Shown here one piece after another: positions 34,697 to 43,630 of a stretch of DNA of 64,000 nucleotides. Both the position numbers and the translations under genes were made by a program. The notes under the pieces were generated by a model. The model was given only the letters and a program-made list of their open reading frames with translations, ran no database searches and had not been told where the DNA came from. Origin of the DNA: Marinobacter psychrophilus (GTDB taxonomy: Bacteria; Pseudomonadota; Gammaproteobacteria; Pseudomonadales; Oleiphilaceae); contig NZ_CP011494.1 of NCBI RefSeq assembly GCF_001043175.1, forward strand, positions 62,001 through 126,000. The letters are read 5' to 3'. Positions within the stretch are counted from its first letter, which is position 1. Each line of letters begins with the position of its first letter.

Positions 34697-35335
34697 ATGA
34701 CGGTGTCTGGTAAAGGCTCACCGCAGAACGTGCGGGCATCGGTGTTTGACACCGACGAATTTCTTCATCATCACACAGAGTTACCAACAACCCGGGTCAG
34801 CCAGGGGGTAGACCGTGTGATTGCCGCGATCGGCAAGGGTGCTTCCTGGCTCTGGGTCGTGTTAACCGGAGTGATCATCTGGGCCGTAGTTGGCCGCTAT
34901 GCGTTTGACCATGGCTCTGTGACATTGGAAGAAGTGCAATGGCATCTAGCCGGCACCGGCTGGCTGCTGGGGCTAGCCTATACTCTGGTGGTCGATGACC
35001 ACGTGAGAGTGGATGTAATCCATGAGCGCTTGTCCCTGAGAAGCCAGGGCTGGATTGAACTGTTCGGCCTGGTGGTTCTGTTGTTGCCGTTCCTCGGGTT
35101 GGCGGTCTACGAAATGATCCCCTACGCCTTCAGTTCCTGGCAACAGGGTGAAACCAGTCAGGCTCCTGCCGGGCTACCATACCGCTGGGTTCCCAAGGGC
35201 ATTTTGGCATTGTCTTTTATTCTTCTAATGCTGGCTGCGCTATCCCGTTTGCTGAAAGTCACCGCATTACTTTTCGGCTTTCCGAAGCCAATCCGGATCA
35301 AATCCGGGAATGACAAGAAAGAAGGTGTGTCTTGA
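34697..35335 (+). CDS. dctQ: TRAP transporter small permease (DctQ type)
   Basis: Inner-membrane subunit of 212 residues with four helices and an unusually long hydrophilic N-terminal tail of about 45 residues. The DctQ signature is seen in RYAFDHGSVTLEEVQWHLAGTGWLLGLAYTLVVDDHVRVDVIHERLS, where the Glu/Trp and VRVD elements are conserved. The stop (TGA at 35333-35335) shares a base with the dctM start at 35335. Confidence 0.9.
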   Translation: MTVSGKGSPQNVRASVFDTDEFLHHHTELPTTRVSQGVDRVIAAIGKGASWLWVVLTGVIIWAVVGRYAFDHGSVTLEEVQWHLAGTGWLLGLAYTLVVDDHVRVDVIHERLSLRSQGWIELFGLVVLLLPFLGLAVYEMIPYAFSSWQQGETSQAPAGLPYRWVPKGILALSFILLMLAALSRLLKVTALLFGFPKPIRIKSGNDKKEGVS

Positions 35336-36699
35336 TGGAGCTTGAAACGCTATTTGTAATCGGAATGTTCCTGACTTTCATGGTGTTATTGATGACCGGT
35401 TTCCCGGTTGCCTGGGTGTTGGGTGGCACCGCAGTCATCTGGACGGTCGTTGGTGTGGTGGCCGTGGAAAATTTTGGTGCCAATCTATGGTTCGACTATT
35501 CCTCCTCCCTGGGTCTTGTGCCCGAGCGGGTATGGAATGTCGTAAACAGCGAGACCCTTGTCGCTCTGCCGATGTTTATCTTTATGGGCATCATGCTTGA
35601 TCAGTCTGGTGTCGCCGAGCGACTGATGAACAGTATGGTAAAACTTTTTGGCGCGGTTCGCGGCGGCTATGCGGTAACGGTGATTATCATTGGCGTGCTG
35701 TTGGCGGCGACCACCGGCATCATTGGTGCTTCCGTGGTGTTGCTGGGCATGCTCTCTTTGCCGGTAATGATGGAGAACAAGTACGACAAAGGTTTTGCCG
35801 TGGGCACCGCCTGCGCCACCGGCACTCTTGGAATCCTGATTCCTCCTTCTATCATGCTGGTGCTGATGGCTGACCGTCTGGCGGTTCCGGAAGCGTCGGT
35901 GGGTGATCTGTTTATGGGCGCGTTCTTGCCCGGCCTGATGCTGGGTGCTATGTACGTTGCCTACGCCATAATCCGCCCCATGCTGCAGCCGCATATTGCG
36001 CCAGTGCCGGAGGGCACAGAGAAGGTGTCCTGGGGCATTGTCTGGGAAGTGGCCAAGGCAGTTCTGCCTACTGCGGCGCTAATTCTCGGTGTGCTTGGTT
36101 CTATCTTTGCCGGTATAGCCACGCCCACGGAGGCTTCCGGTGTGGGTGCCCTCGGCGCTCTTTTACTGGCCCTGATGTCAGGACGTCTGAACCTGAAAGT
36201 ACTCAGCTCCTCGCTGCAGCAGACAACTCGTACGTCGGCGTTCATTTTCGCCATTTTCCTGGGGGCAACGGCGTTCTCCGTAGTGCTGCGGGGTCTTGGT
36301 GGCGACGAGGTGATCAAAGATGCGCTGCTGGGGCTGCCATTCGGACCCTATGGCGTGGTATTGACCATTCTGTTTTCGGTGTTCTTGCTTGGCTTTTTCC
36401 TGGATTGGGTTGAGATCACCCTGATTATTCTTCCGCTGGTGGCACCGGTTGTGCAACATCTTGGATTCGACCTAGTGTGGTTCACCATCCTTTTTGCCAT
36501 GTGCCTGCAAACGTCTTTCCTGACGCCACCGGTAGGCTTTGCACTGTTTTATATCAAAGGTGTGGCGCCGCCGGAAATCACGGTGATCGACATCTACAAG
36601 GGCGTCATACCCTTCATTATCATTCAGGTGGTGGCCCTGGCGATCGTATTCCTGGTGCCTGAAATCGCGACTTGGCTGCCCAGCGTGGCTTACGACTGA
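35335..36699 (+). CDS. dctM: TRAP transporter large permease (DctM type)
   Basis: Sodium-coupled membrane subunit of 454 residues with about 12 helices. Family blocks are ALPMFIFMGIMLDQSGVAERL, GIIGASVVLLGMLSLPVMM, GTLGILIPPSIMLVLMAD and GIATPTEASGVGALGALLL. The start ATG at 35335 overlaps the dctQ stop (TGATG); a TTG lies one codon earlier. With DctP and DctQ it completes one TRAP system. The bdh gene follows 10 nt later. Confidence 0.93.
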   Translation: MELETLFVIGMFLTFMVLLMTGFPVAWVLGGTAVIWTVVGVVAVENFGANLWFDYSSSLGLVPERVWNVVNSETLVALPMFIFMGIMLDQSGVAERLMNSMVKLFGAVRGGYAVTVIIIGVLLAATTGIIGASVVLLGMLSLPVMMENKYDKGFAVGTACATGTLGILIPPSIMLVLMADRLAVPEASVGDLFMGAFLPGLMLGAMYVAYAIIRPMLQPHIAPVPEGTEKVSWGIVWEVAKAVLPTAALILGVLGSIFAGIATPTEASGVGALGALLLALMSGRLNLKVLSSSLQQTTRTSAFIFAIFLGATAFSVVLRGLGGDEVIKDALLGLPFGPYGVVLTILFSVFLLGFFLDWVEITLIILPLVAPVVQHLGFDLVWFTILFAMCLQTSFLTPPVGFALFYIKGVAPPEITVIDIYKGVIPFIIIQVVALAIVFLVPEIATWLPSVAYD

Positions 36700-36709
36700 G
36701 GAGATAATA

Positions 36710-37489
36710 ATGCGTCTAGAAAACCGAATAGCCCTGATTACCGGGGCAGGTCGCGGCATCGGCCGGGCAGTCGCCGAACACTATGGCCGTGAAGGTGCCC
36801 GTGTAGCGGTAGCCGACCTGGACTACAGCACCGCGCAGGAGGTTGCCGAACATATCAACAGCGCCGGTGGAAGCGCCATGGCACTGGCCATGGATGTTAC
36901 AGACGAACAGGCGGTGGAGCGGGGCGTTAACTCGGTGGTCGAAGCTTGGGGTGGTCTGGATATTGTGCTGGCCAATGCCGGTATACAGCACATCGCGCCA
37001 CTGGATCAGCTGAGTTTTAATCACTGGCGTCAGGTGATGAGCGTGCATCTGGACGGCGCTTTCCTGCTGACCCGGTCAGCCCTGCAAGCCATGTACGCCA
37101 AAGGTGGCGGCACAATCCTGTATATGGGCTCGGTCCACTCGCTGGAAGCGTCGCCGTTAAAAGCACCATATGTGGCGGCTAAACACGGCATGCTGGGCTT
37201 GTGCCGTGCGGTAGCCAAAGAAGGCGCTGAACACGGTGTGCGCAGCAACATTATCTGTCCCGGATTTGTGCGCACCCCGCTGGTGGACAAACAGATTCCC
37301 GAGCAAGCGCAGGCTTTGGGCATATCTGAGGAAGATGTGATCTCTAAAGTAATGTTGAAAAACACCGTAGACGGAGAATTCACCACTCTGGCGGACGTGT
37401 CAGAACTTGCCGTATACCTGGCGGCTTTCCCATCAGCAGCGTTGACGGGGCAATCGATAGTGGTCAGCCACGGCTGGCACATGCAGTAA
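36710..37489 (+). CDS. bdhA: (R)-3-hydroxybutyrate dehydrogenase (SDR family)
   Basis: NAD-dependent oxidation of 3-hydroxybutyrate to acetoacetate in the cytoplasm. 259 residues. Cofactor motif TGAGRGIG (about residues 11-18), NAGIQHIAPL, catalytic Ser in GSVHSLEAS and YVAAK (about 153-157). The segment ICPGFVRTPLVDKQIPEQAQ is characteristic of 3-hydroxybutyrate dehydrogenases. It lies between dctM and acetoacetyl-CoA synthetase, which use its likely substrate and product. Spacing to both neighbours is short (10 and 16 nt), so all are one operon. Confidence 0.9.
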   Translation: MRLENRIALITGAGRGIGRAVAEHYGREGARVAVADLDYSTAQEVAEHINSAGGSAMALAMDVTDEQAVERGVNSVVEAWGGLDIVLANAGIQHIAPLDQLSFNHWRQVMSVHLDGAFLLTRSALQAMYAKGGGTILYMGSVHSLEASPLKAPYVAAKHGMLGLCRAVAKEGAEHGVRSNIICPGFVRTPLVDKQIPEQAQALGISEEDVISKVMLKNTVDGEFTTLADVSELAVYLAAFPSAALTGQSIVVSHGWHMQ

Positions 37490-37505
37490 GAAAACGGAGT
37501 AACGG

Positions 37506-39512
37506 ATGAATAGCAACGAACAATCCCCGGTAGTCTGGTCGCCTTCTGACACCGTCCTTAAAGACAGCCAGATGGGGCGCTTTCAACACTGGCTGGAAAA
37601 CCTGGGTTACGGCCCTTTTGCGGACTACCACGAACTGCATGAATGGTCGGTGAGCGACCTTGAAGGCTTCTGGAAAGCTGTTTGGGATTATTGCGGACTG
37701 GTCAGCCACACGCCTGCGCAAAAGATATTGGGTAAACGTGATATGCCCGGTGCTGAATGGTTTCCGGGTATGACTCTGAACTTCGCCGCCAACCTGCTAC
37801 GCCACGCTGAAGGCGAACAGGCTAACAGCGAAGCCATTGTTGCTTACTGTGAAACCCGCCCGGTATTGCGCCGCACCTATACCGAATTGCGCGCCGACGT
37901 GGGTGCTCTGGAAGCTTACCTAAGCAGCCAGGGCGTTATCAAAGGTGACAGGGTTGCCGGTATTGTCACCAACGGCTACGAAGCCATGGTAGGCATGCTG
38001 GCGGCCACCAGTATGGGTGCGGTCTGGAGTTCAGCGTCACCGGACTTCGGCATTGGCGCCATTCTGGACCGCTTTGGCCAGATTGAACCCACCGCGCTGA
38101 TTGCCGTAAACGGCTACGGCTACGGTGGCAAAGTATTCCAGCGTCAACAAGAATTCGCTCAATTGATTAGCGGCCTGCCCTCGTTGAAATGCGTCGTCAG
38201 CGTACCACAGCTACCGGACGCCCCGGCGATCGACAGCCCTTTGGTCAGCGACTGGCAAGACGCCATTGCAGCCGGCGCAGGCACCCCTCCGTCGTTCACC
38301 CCAGTGGCCCCGGATCACCCTGTGTATATCCTCTATTCCTCTGGTACCACCGGCAAACCCAAGTGCATCGTACACGGCACCGCTGGCCTGCTGGTCAACC
38401 ACGCGAAAGAATTGATGTTGCACGGCGATGTCGGCAGCGGCGACCGCTTCATGTACTTCACCACCTGTGGCTGGATGATGTGGAACTGGCAGGCATCTGC
38501 CCTGCTGACCGGCGCGGCGGTGATCACCGTAGACGGCTCGCCGGGCTATCCCAGCCTGAAAATGCTGTGGCAAACCGTAGCCGATGAAAAAGTCAGCCAC
38601 TTCGGCACCAGCGCGAGATTCCTGGCCGGTTGTCGTAAAGACGGCATGACCCCGGATAAAGACCTGGATTTGAGCGTTCTCAGAGTCGTTTTCTCAACTG
38701 GCTCGCCGCTGCTGCCAGAAGACTACGACTGGATGTACACAGACGGCGCACCGAATGCCCTGTTAGGCTCCATCGCCGGCGGCACTGACATCTGTGGCTG
38801 TTTTGTAGGCTCCACACCCTTGTTACCTGTACGCCGCGGCGAAATACAGTGCCGCTTCCTGGGCGTAGACGCTGCCGCCTTTGACGACAACGGCCAATCT
38901 GTCAGCTCCGGCCGCGGTGAGCTGGTGTGCCGTCAGCCCTTGCCGTCCATGCCCGTCAGCTTCTGGGACGACCCAGACGGCGAACGCTACCGTAATGCCT
39001 ACTTCGACACCTTCGCCGAATCCGCCCCTGGCGTATGGGCCCACGGCGACTTTATCGAATTCACCGAACACGGCGGCGCCATTATCTACGGCCGTTCCGA
39101 CGCTACCCTGAACCCCGGTGGCGTTCGCATCGGTACCGCTGAAATTTACCGCCAGGTAGAAACCGAAGCCGCTATAAAAGATAGCCTGGTGGTTGGTCGC
39201 CAAATCGCAGGCGACGTAGAAGTGGTATTGCTGGTTTTACTGGCCAATGGCGAAACCCTGAGCGACGAGCTGCTCAAGCGCCTGAAAACCCAAATCCGCA
39301 AAGGTGCCAGCCCTCGCCACGTACCCCACTACATCATCCCGGTGCCAGACATCCCCTACACCCGCAGTGGTAAAAAAGTAGAACTTGCGGTAGCCCGCCT
39401 CATCAACGGCTCTGCCCGCAGCGACAACCGCGACGCGTTGGCCAATCCGGAAGCACTGGATGCTATTCAGGCGCGTTTGCAGGAAGCAGGGTTGTTGCCG
39501 AAGGAAGGTTAA
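37506..39512 (+). CDS. aacS: Acetoacetyl-CoA synthetase
   Basis: ATP-dependent activation of acetoacetate to acetoacetyl-CoA. 668 residues, the usual length. The N-terminal domain contains WFPGMTLNFAANLLRH. The AMP-binding P-loop is YSSGTTGKPKCIVHG (about residue 276). The adenylation core has GGTDICGCFVGSTPLLPV, and the C-terminal catalytic Lys region is IPYTRSGKKVELAVARLING. These match acetoacetate-CoA ligases more closely than acetyl-CoA synthetases. It is the last gene of the TRAP-bdh operon; a hairpin follows. Confidence 0.93.
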   Translation: MNSNEQSPVVWSPSDTVLKDSQMGRFQHWLENLGYGPFADYHELHEWSVSDLEGFWKAVWDYCGLVSHTPAQKILGKRDMPGAEWFPGMTLNFAANLLRHAEGEQANSEAIVAYCETRPVLRRTYTELRADVGALEAYLSSQGVIKGDRVAGIVTNGYEAMVGMLAATSMGAVWSSASPDFGIGAILDRFGQIEPTALIAVNGYGYGGKVFQRQQEFAQLISGLPSLKCVVSVPQLPDAPAIDSPLVSDWQDAIAAGAGTPPSFTPVAPDHPVYILYSSGTTGKPKCIVHGTAGLLVNHAKELMLHGDVGSGDRFMYFTTCGWMMWNWQASALLTGAAVITVDGSPGYPSLKMLWQTVADEKVSHFGTSARFLAGCRKDGMTPDKDLDLSVLRVVFSTGSPLLPEDYDWMYTDGAPNALLGSIAGGTDICGCFVGSTPLLPVRRGEIQCRFLGVDAAAFDDNGQSVSSGRGELVCRQPLPSMPVSFWDDPDGERYRNAYFDTFAESAPGVWAHGDFIEFTEHGGAIIYGRSDATLNPGGVRIGTAEIYRQVETEAAIKDSLVVGRQIAGDVEVVLLVLLANGETLSDELLKRLKTQIRKGASPRHVPHYIIPVPDIPYTRSGKKVELAVARLINGSARSDNRDALANPEALDAIQARLQEAGLLPKEG

Positions 39513-39539
39513 ACAGGGTTTAGCGGAAAGAACGAAGAG

Positions 39540-39566
39540 CCTTGGTGGGGCATGCTCCCACCGAGG
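39540..39566 (+). terminator. Hairpin after aacS, possible terminator without a T-run
   Basis: CCTTGGTGGG (39540-39549) pairs with CCCACCGAGG (39557-39566), a 10-bp stem with one T-G pair. No poly-T follows, so it is at best a weak or Rho-assisted end. Confidence 0.45.
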
Positions 39567-39740
39567 CGACACCACCAAACCCCGTCCTCATACTAAGATC
39601 TTAGCCGCAATTCCCTAAAAAATGTTATCCTAGTAAGTCTAATAAAAACTATTAACCAGTCACAGCCAAAGCCAGAGGTGCCCAGCACAGCTGCCAGCCG
39701 TGACCGTCCTGAATCCAACCTTTATAGCTCGAGGACGAAC

Positions 39741-41981
39741 ATGACAGAGTCAATAACCAAAATTATCTACACACTGACCGACGAAGCGCCAGCGCTTGCC
39801 ACCCGGTCACTGTTGCCGATCTTGAAGACCTACGCCAAGCCGGCCGGTATTCATTTTGAAACCAGCGATATCTCATTGGCTGCCCGCATCCTGGCCAACT
39901 TCCCGGACTACCTCGCAGAAGACCAGCGCGTGCCCGATGCCCTGGCCGAACTGGGTGAATACACCAAAGACCCCAACGCCAACATCATCAAACTGCCGAA
40001 CATTTCCGCCTCTATCCCGCAGCTGCGCGCGGCCATCAAAGAGCTGAACAAGCAGGGTTATAAAGTTCCGGAATACAAAGAAAACCCCCAGACTGACGAA
40101 GAAAAAGATGTCACCTCCCGCTATGGCAAAGTACTGGGCAGCGCTGTAAACCCGGTATTGCGTGAAGGCAACTCTGACCGCCGTGCTCCGGCCGCGGTCA
40201 AAGCCTTTGCCCGCAAATACCCGCACTCCATGGGCGAGTGGAGCCCGGCATCGCGCACCCACGTAGCACACATGAAAGGCGGCGACTTCTACTCCTCAGA
40301 GCAGTCCGTCACCCTGGACAAGGCCACCAACAGCCGCATCGTGTTCGAGAACAAGAAAGGCGAGCAGACCGTGCTGAAAGCCGAGCTGCCGCTGCTGGAC
40401 GGCGAAGTGGTCGACGGCATGAACATGAGCAAAAAGGCGCTGTGTGCATTCTTCGAAGCGGCCATTAAAGACTGTGAAGACACCGGCGTGATGTTCTCGC
40501 TGCACGTTAAAGCCACCATGATGAAAATCTCCCACCCGATCGTGTTTGGTCACGCGGTGAAGATTTACTACAAAGAACTGTTTGACCAGTTTGGCGACTT
40601 GTTCGACGAGATCGGCGTAAACCCAAACAACGGTTTGTCATCTGTGCTCGAGAAAATCAAGCTACTACCAGAGTCGAAGCAGGAAGAAATTCAGGAAGCA
40701 TTGCACAAAACTTACGAGCATCGTCCAGAAATCGCCATGGTGGACTCGGTCAAAGGTATCACCAACCTGCACATGCCCAGTGACATTATCGTAGACGCCT
40801 CCATGCCTGCGATGATCCGTAACTCCGGCAAAATGTGGGCCCGTGATGGCAAGCTGAAAGACACCAAAGCGGTAATGCCGGAGTCGACCTACGCCACTAT
40901 TTACCAGGAAGCCATCAACTTCTGTAAAACCAACGGCGCGTTTGACCCCACCACCATGGGCACCGTACCAAACGTAGGTCTGATGGCGCAGAAGGCCGAA
41001 GAGTACGGCTCCCACGACAAGACGTTTGAGATTAAAGAAGACGGCATTATTCGGTTGCTCGCCGAAGACGGCACCGTACTGACCGAGCACAACGTGGAAA
41101 CTGGCGACATCTGGCGCGCATGCCAGACTAAAGACTTGCCCATTCGCGACTGGGTCAAACTGGCCGTTAATCGTGCCCGTGCCACCGGCATGCCAGCTGT
41201 GTTCTGGCTGGACGACGAGCGTGCCCACGACGCCCAGTTGATCAAGAAAGTAAACACTTACCTGAAAGACCACGACACCGATGGTCTGGACATCCGCATC
41301 ATGTCGCCGGTACGTGCTATTCGCTGGACCATGGAACGCCTGATCCGCAGCCTGGATACCATTTCGGTAACCGGCAACGTATTGCGTGACTACCTGACGG
41401 ACCTGTTCCCGATTCTGGAGCTGGGCACCAGCGCCAAAATGCTGTCCATCGTACCGCTGCTGAACGGCGGTGGTCTGTACGAAACCGGTGCTGGCGGTTC
41501 TGCGCCGAAGCACGTGCAGCAACTGGTCGAAGAAAACCACCTGCGCTGGGACTCATTGGGTGAGTTCCTGGCCATCGCGGTATCGCTGGACGAGCTGGGT
41601 GCAAAGCACAATAACCACCGTGCACGTCTGCTGGGTCAGACCTTGGACAAAGCCACCGAGACACTGCTGGAAAACAACCAGTCACCGTCGCGCTCTACCG
41701 GCGAACTGGACAACCGTGGCAGCCACTTCCACCTGGCTTATTACTGGGCACAGGAACTGGCTGCTCAGGACGAAGATAAGGAACTGAAATCCTTCTTCGC
41801 CAAGCTGGCTGAAAAGCTGGGAGCCCAAAAAGACAAGATCCTTGAAGAGCTGACAGCGATTCAGGGCAAAGCAGTGGATCTGGGAGGTTACTTTCACGCG
41901 CCTGCTGGCAGAGTAACCGAAGTCATGCAGCCCAGTGCAACGCTAAACAAGCTGATGGAAGAAGCCCTCGCCTCGGCTTAA
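39741..41981 (+). CDS. icd: NADP-dependent isocitrate dehydrogenase, monomeric type
   Basis: TCA-cycle enzyme converting isocitrate to 2-oxoglutarate. 746 residues, matching the 80-kDa monomeric class, not the 45-kDa dimeric enzyme. The N-terminus [15 protein letters not shown], the [15 protein letters not shown] block, [18 protein letters not shown] (substrate binding), SHVAHM-like [12 protein letters not shown] and [18 protein letters not shown] are all class-specific. The start ATG at 39741 follows GAGGACGAAC; earlier in-frame codons lack family similarity. A strong terminator follows. It is separate from the 3-hydroxybutyrate operon (228-nt gap). Confidence 0.95.
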   Translation: MTESITKIIYTLTDEAPALATRSLLPILKTYAKPAGIHFETSDISLAARILANFPDYLAEDQRVPDALAELGEYTKDPNANIIKLPNISASIPQLRAAIKELNKQGYKVPEYKENPQTDEEKDVTSRYGKVLGSAVNPVLREGNSDRRAPAAVKAFARKYPHSMGEWSPASRTHVAHMKGGDFYSSEQSVTLDKATNSRIVFENKKGEQTVLKAELPLLDGEVVDGMNMSKKALCAFFEAAIKDCEDTGVMFSLHVKATMMKISHPIVFGHAVKIYYKELFDQFGDLFDEIGVNPNNGLSSVLEKIKLLPESKQEEIQEALHKTYEHRPEIAMVDSVKGITNLHMPSDIIVDASMPAMIRNSGKMWARDGKLKDTKAVMPESTYATIYQEAINFCKTNGAFDPTTMGTVPNVGLMAQKAEEYGSHDKTFEIKEDGIIRLLAEDGTVLTEHNVETGDIWRACQTKDLPIRDWVKLAVNRARATGMPAVFWLDDERAHDAQLIKKVNTYLKDHDTDGLDIRIMSPVRAIRWTMERLIRSLDTISVTGNVLRDYLTDLFPILELGTSAKMLSIVPLLNGGGLYETGAGGSAPKHVQQLVEENHLRWDSLGEFLAIAVSLDELGAKHNNHRARLLGQTLDKATETLLENNQSPSRSTGELDNRGSHFHLAYYWAQELAAQDEDKELKSFFAKLAEKLGAQKDKILEELTAIQGKAVDLGGYFHAPAGRVTEVMQPSATLNKLMEEALASA

Positions 41982-42030
41982 CACCCTTGGTGTGGCAGCA
42001 GCCTGGTAAATAACCCGAGCTGCTGAATTG

Positions 42031-42067
42031 AAAAACCCGCAAAACGGTCACCGTCTTGCGGGTTTTT
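42031..42067 (+). terminator. Intrinsic terminator of icd
   Basis: AAAACCCGCAA and TTGCGGGTTTT arms, with an extra inner ACGG/CCGT pairing and a short TCA loop, followed by a T-run ending at about 42068. A textbook terminator 50 nt after the stop codon. Confidence 0.9.
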
Positions 42068-42098
42068 TGTGTGGAGATTTTACCCAGTCAGTCGGGCA

Positions 42099-42569
42099 TC
42101 ACTCCAGGCGCAACGCCACAAAGCGCCCCAGAGTGAGCGTGGCGAGGTCTGCCGGCGCCAACTCAATTTCAAGCCCCCGCCGACCGGCGCTGACATGAAT
42201 CCGTTCGAACAGCCGGGCTGACTCGTCAATGAACGTCGTCAGCGTCCGTTTTTGCCCCAGCGGGCTAACCCCACCCAGAACATAACCGCTGCTGCGCTGC
42301 ACTTGCTGCTTGTCTGCCATGGTGGCTTTTTTGCCGCTCGCTGCTTTGGCAATCAGCTTCATACTGAGCATGGCATTTACCGGTACAATGGCTACCACCA
42401 AGGTCTTTACATCCACCGCGACCACCAGAGTCTTGAACACGCAAGCCGGGTTCAGCCCAAGCTTCTCCGCAGCTTCAGTGCCATAGCCAATGCTGGCAGG
42501 GTCGTGTTGATACTGATGTACTTGGTGTTCAATGCCCGCCTCCCGGGCGACATCAATAGCAGGAGTCAT
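42099..42569 (-). CDS. ybaK: Cys-tRNA(Pro) deacylase, YbaK/EbsC family
   Basis: Editing enzyme of 156 residues that hydrolyses misacylated Cys-tRNA(Pro). Landmarks: the N-terminal TPAIDVAREAGIEHQVHQYQHDP, the catalytic-lysine region ACVFKTLVV, the AKAASGKKATMAD loop and GYVLGGVSPLGQKR. All are typical of the YbaK branch, as opposed to ProX. A single gene convergent with icd across its terminator. Confidence 0.92.
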   Translation of the reverse strand: MTPAIDVAREAGIEHQVHQYQHDPASIGYGTEAAEKLGLNPACVFKTLVVAVDVKTLVVAIVPVNAMLSMKLIAKAASGKKATMADKQQVQRSSGYVLGGVSPLGQKRTLTTFIDESARLFERIHVSAGRRGLEIELAPADLATLTLGRFVALRLE

Positions 42570-42663
42570 GCTGGTTCCGGTGGGATTTTCGCGCGGCTTC
42601 CATTATCCGATCTGTTTATTGTCAGAACTCTCTATTATCAAGGCAATCTATTATTAAGACGGC

Positions 42664-42780
42664 CTAATTACCCAGCACATTGGTGTCACCTTTTTTTGAT
42701 TTTTTAGCCGCTTTCTTTTCTTTTGCGGTCAAAAGCGGTTTCTTTTTATCAGCTTTTTTACTGTCTTGTCCTTTGCTCAT
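42664..42780 (-). CDS. Small Lys-rich protein of 38 residues
   Basis: Starts MSKGQDSKKADKKKPLL and continues TAKEKKAAKKSKKGDTNVLGN. It is extremely rich in Lys and Ala with no hydrophobic core. Short proteins of this type occur in pseudomonads and marinobacters; I know of no function, but nucleic-acid contact is plausible from charge. GAGGCAACAGAC precedes the ATG at 42780. The same frame is open to 42891, but the added residues look non-conserved. Confidence 0.6.
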   Translation of the reverse strand: MSKGQDSKKADKKKPLLTAKEKKAAKKSKKGDTNVLGN

Positions 42781-43102
42781 GTCTGTTGCCTCTAGCCACA
42801 ACTGATTGACCCAGAACTTAGTATGGCCCCAATTACGAATAACTGGAAGCACAGAACTCGGTGGTGAAGTAAGATCCGAATAGGTGACCACATCAAGATC
42901 CTAACCTGAAGCTCGTTGGGTATCTTTTTAGTTAGCCCGTTCCCGGTTTACCTCGGCCTAGGTCTGGCGCTCGTCCTGAATAACCCGGTTTTAAAGGAAA
43001 CCTTTCCACAAGCAGCTACAATGATGTACTAAGTGGTCCAACAATATGTACCCAAACAATAGAAGAATCTGAAGAACAAACCGTGCAGGCTACTCACGGC
43101 CA
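42781..43102. other. 322 bases without a recognised gene
   Basis: Leader region of the small Lys-rich gene, then sequence without a convincing frame up to the first recognisable part of the C39-like pseudogene. Some of it may be the decayed N-terminal half of that gene. Confidence 0.5.
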
Positions 43103-43474
43103 CAGTGGCACTTGGCCGTTGTTATCGGATTTGATAGTGCCTGAGAAGCGCTGATTCTTCACACCGGAACGAAACAAGGCTACCGGCCGAAAGTCTCTGT
43201 TTTCATGGCGATTTGGAATCGCTCAGGCTGGTGGGCTGTGGCAGCCGAACACTATCAGGCCATGACCTATCGGTTTTCAGACATTGCATCGGGTTGGAAC
43301 AACCTCGCCGAAGCTCGGCTGACGCAAGGTTGTTTCGAGGCGGCAAAGGTGGCCTCGATCACCGCGAACTGGTTGGCCCCAGACCATTTTTTTGTGATCA
43401 CTCCGGAATTTCCGGCCACCCAGTCATCGGATGCTAGCATGACCTGCAATTGCCTGGCACCGGCAGCGTATTAA
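43103..43474 (+). pseudogene. Remnant of a C39-like peptidase/TPR protein, with in-frame stop and missing N-terminus
   Basis: One frame reads QWHLAVVIGFDSA, then a TGA at 43142-43144, then EALILHTGTKQGYRPKVSV and FMAIWNRSGWWAVAAEHYQAM. It is followed by a TPR-like segment GWNNLAEARLTQGCFEAAKVA ending LAPDHFF. The His-Trp-x-Ala-Val-Val-x-Gly-Phe-Asp motif and the later SGT/W-GWWA spacing resemble C39-like bacteriocin-type peptidases fused to TPRs in pseudomonads, from memory. The catalytic Cys region is absent upstream. A shorter open part from the ATG at 43205 is unlikely to be functional on its own. Confidence 0.55.
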
Positions 43475-43630
43475 AAGAGGTTTCACGCTTGGGGTTGTGC
43501 GCTAGGATGCTGATGCACAGCGCCATCTGCTCGGCCGTCATAATCGGTGTATTTTGGGCCAGGCCGTATAACAATTTAATCCACGCGATAAGCGCGTAAC
43601 TATGGCGCCGTGCGCTCATGGAGAAATAAC

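Noticed and set aside
40665..41540. Open frame of 291 codons on the minus strand
   Set aside because: It is antisense to isocitrate dehydrogenase, whose protein sequence is unmistakable.
39741..41981. First impression of malate synthase G, from the size and context of acetate-type metabolism
   Set aside because: The sequence blocks ([33 protein letters not shown]) belong to monomeric isocitrate dehydrogenase.
43434..43619. Minus-strand frame with a possible conserved look (TAEQMALCISILAHNPKR)
   Set aside because: It is short, overlaps the C39-like remnant, and I could not place it in any family. It is left out as unsupported.
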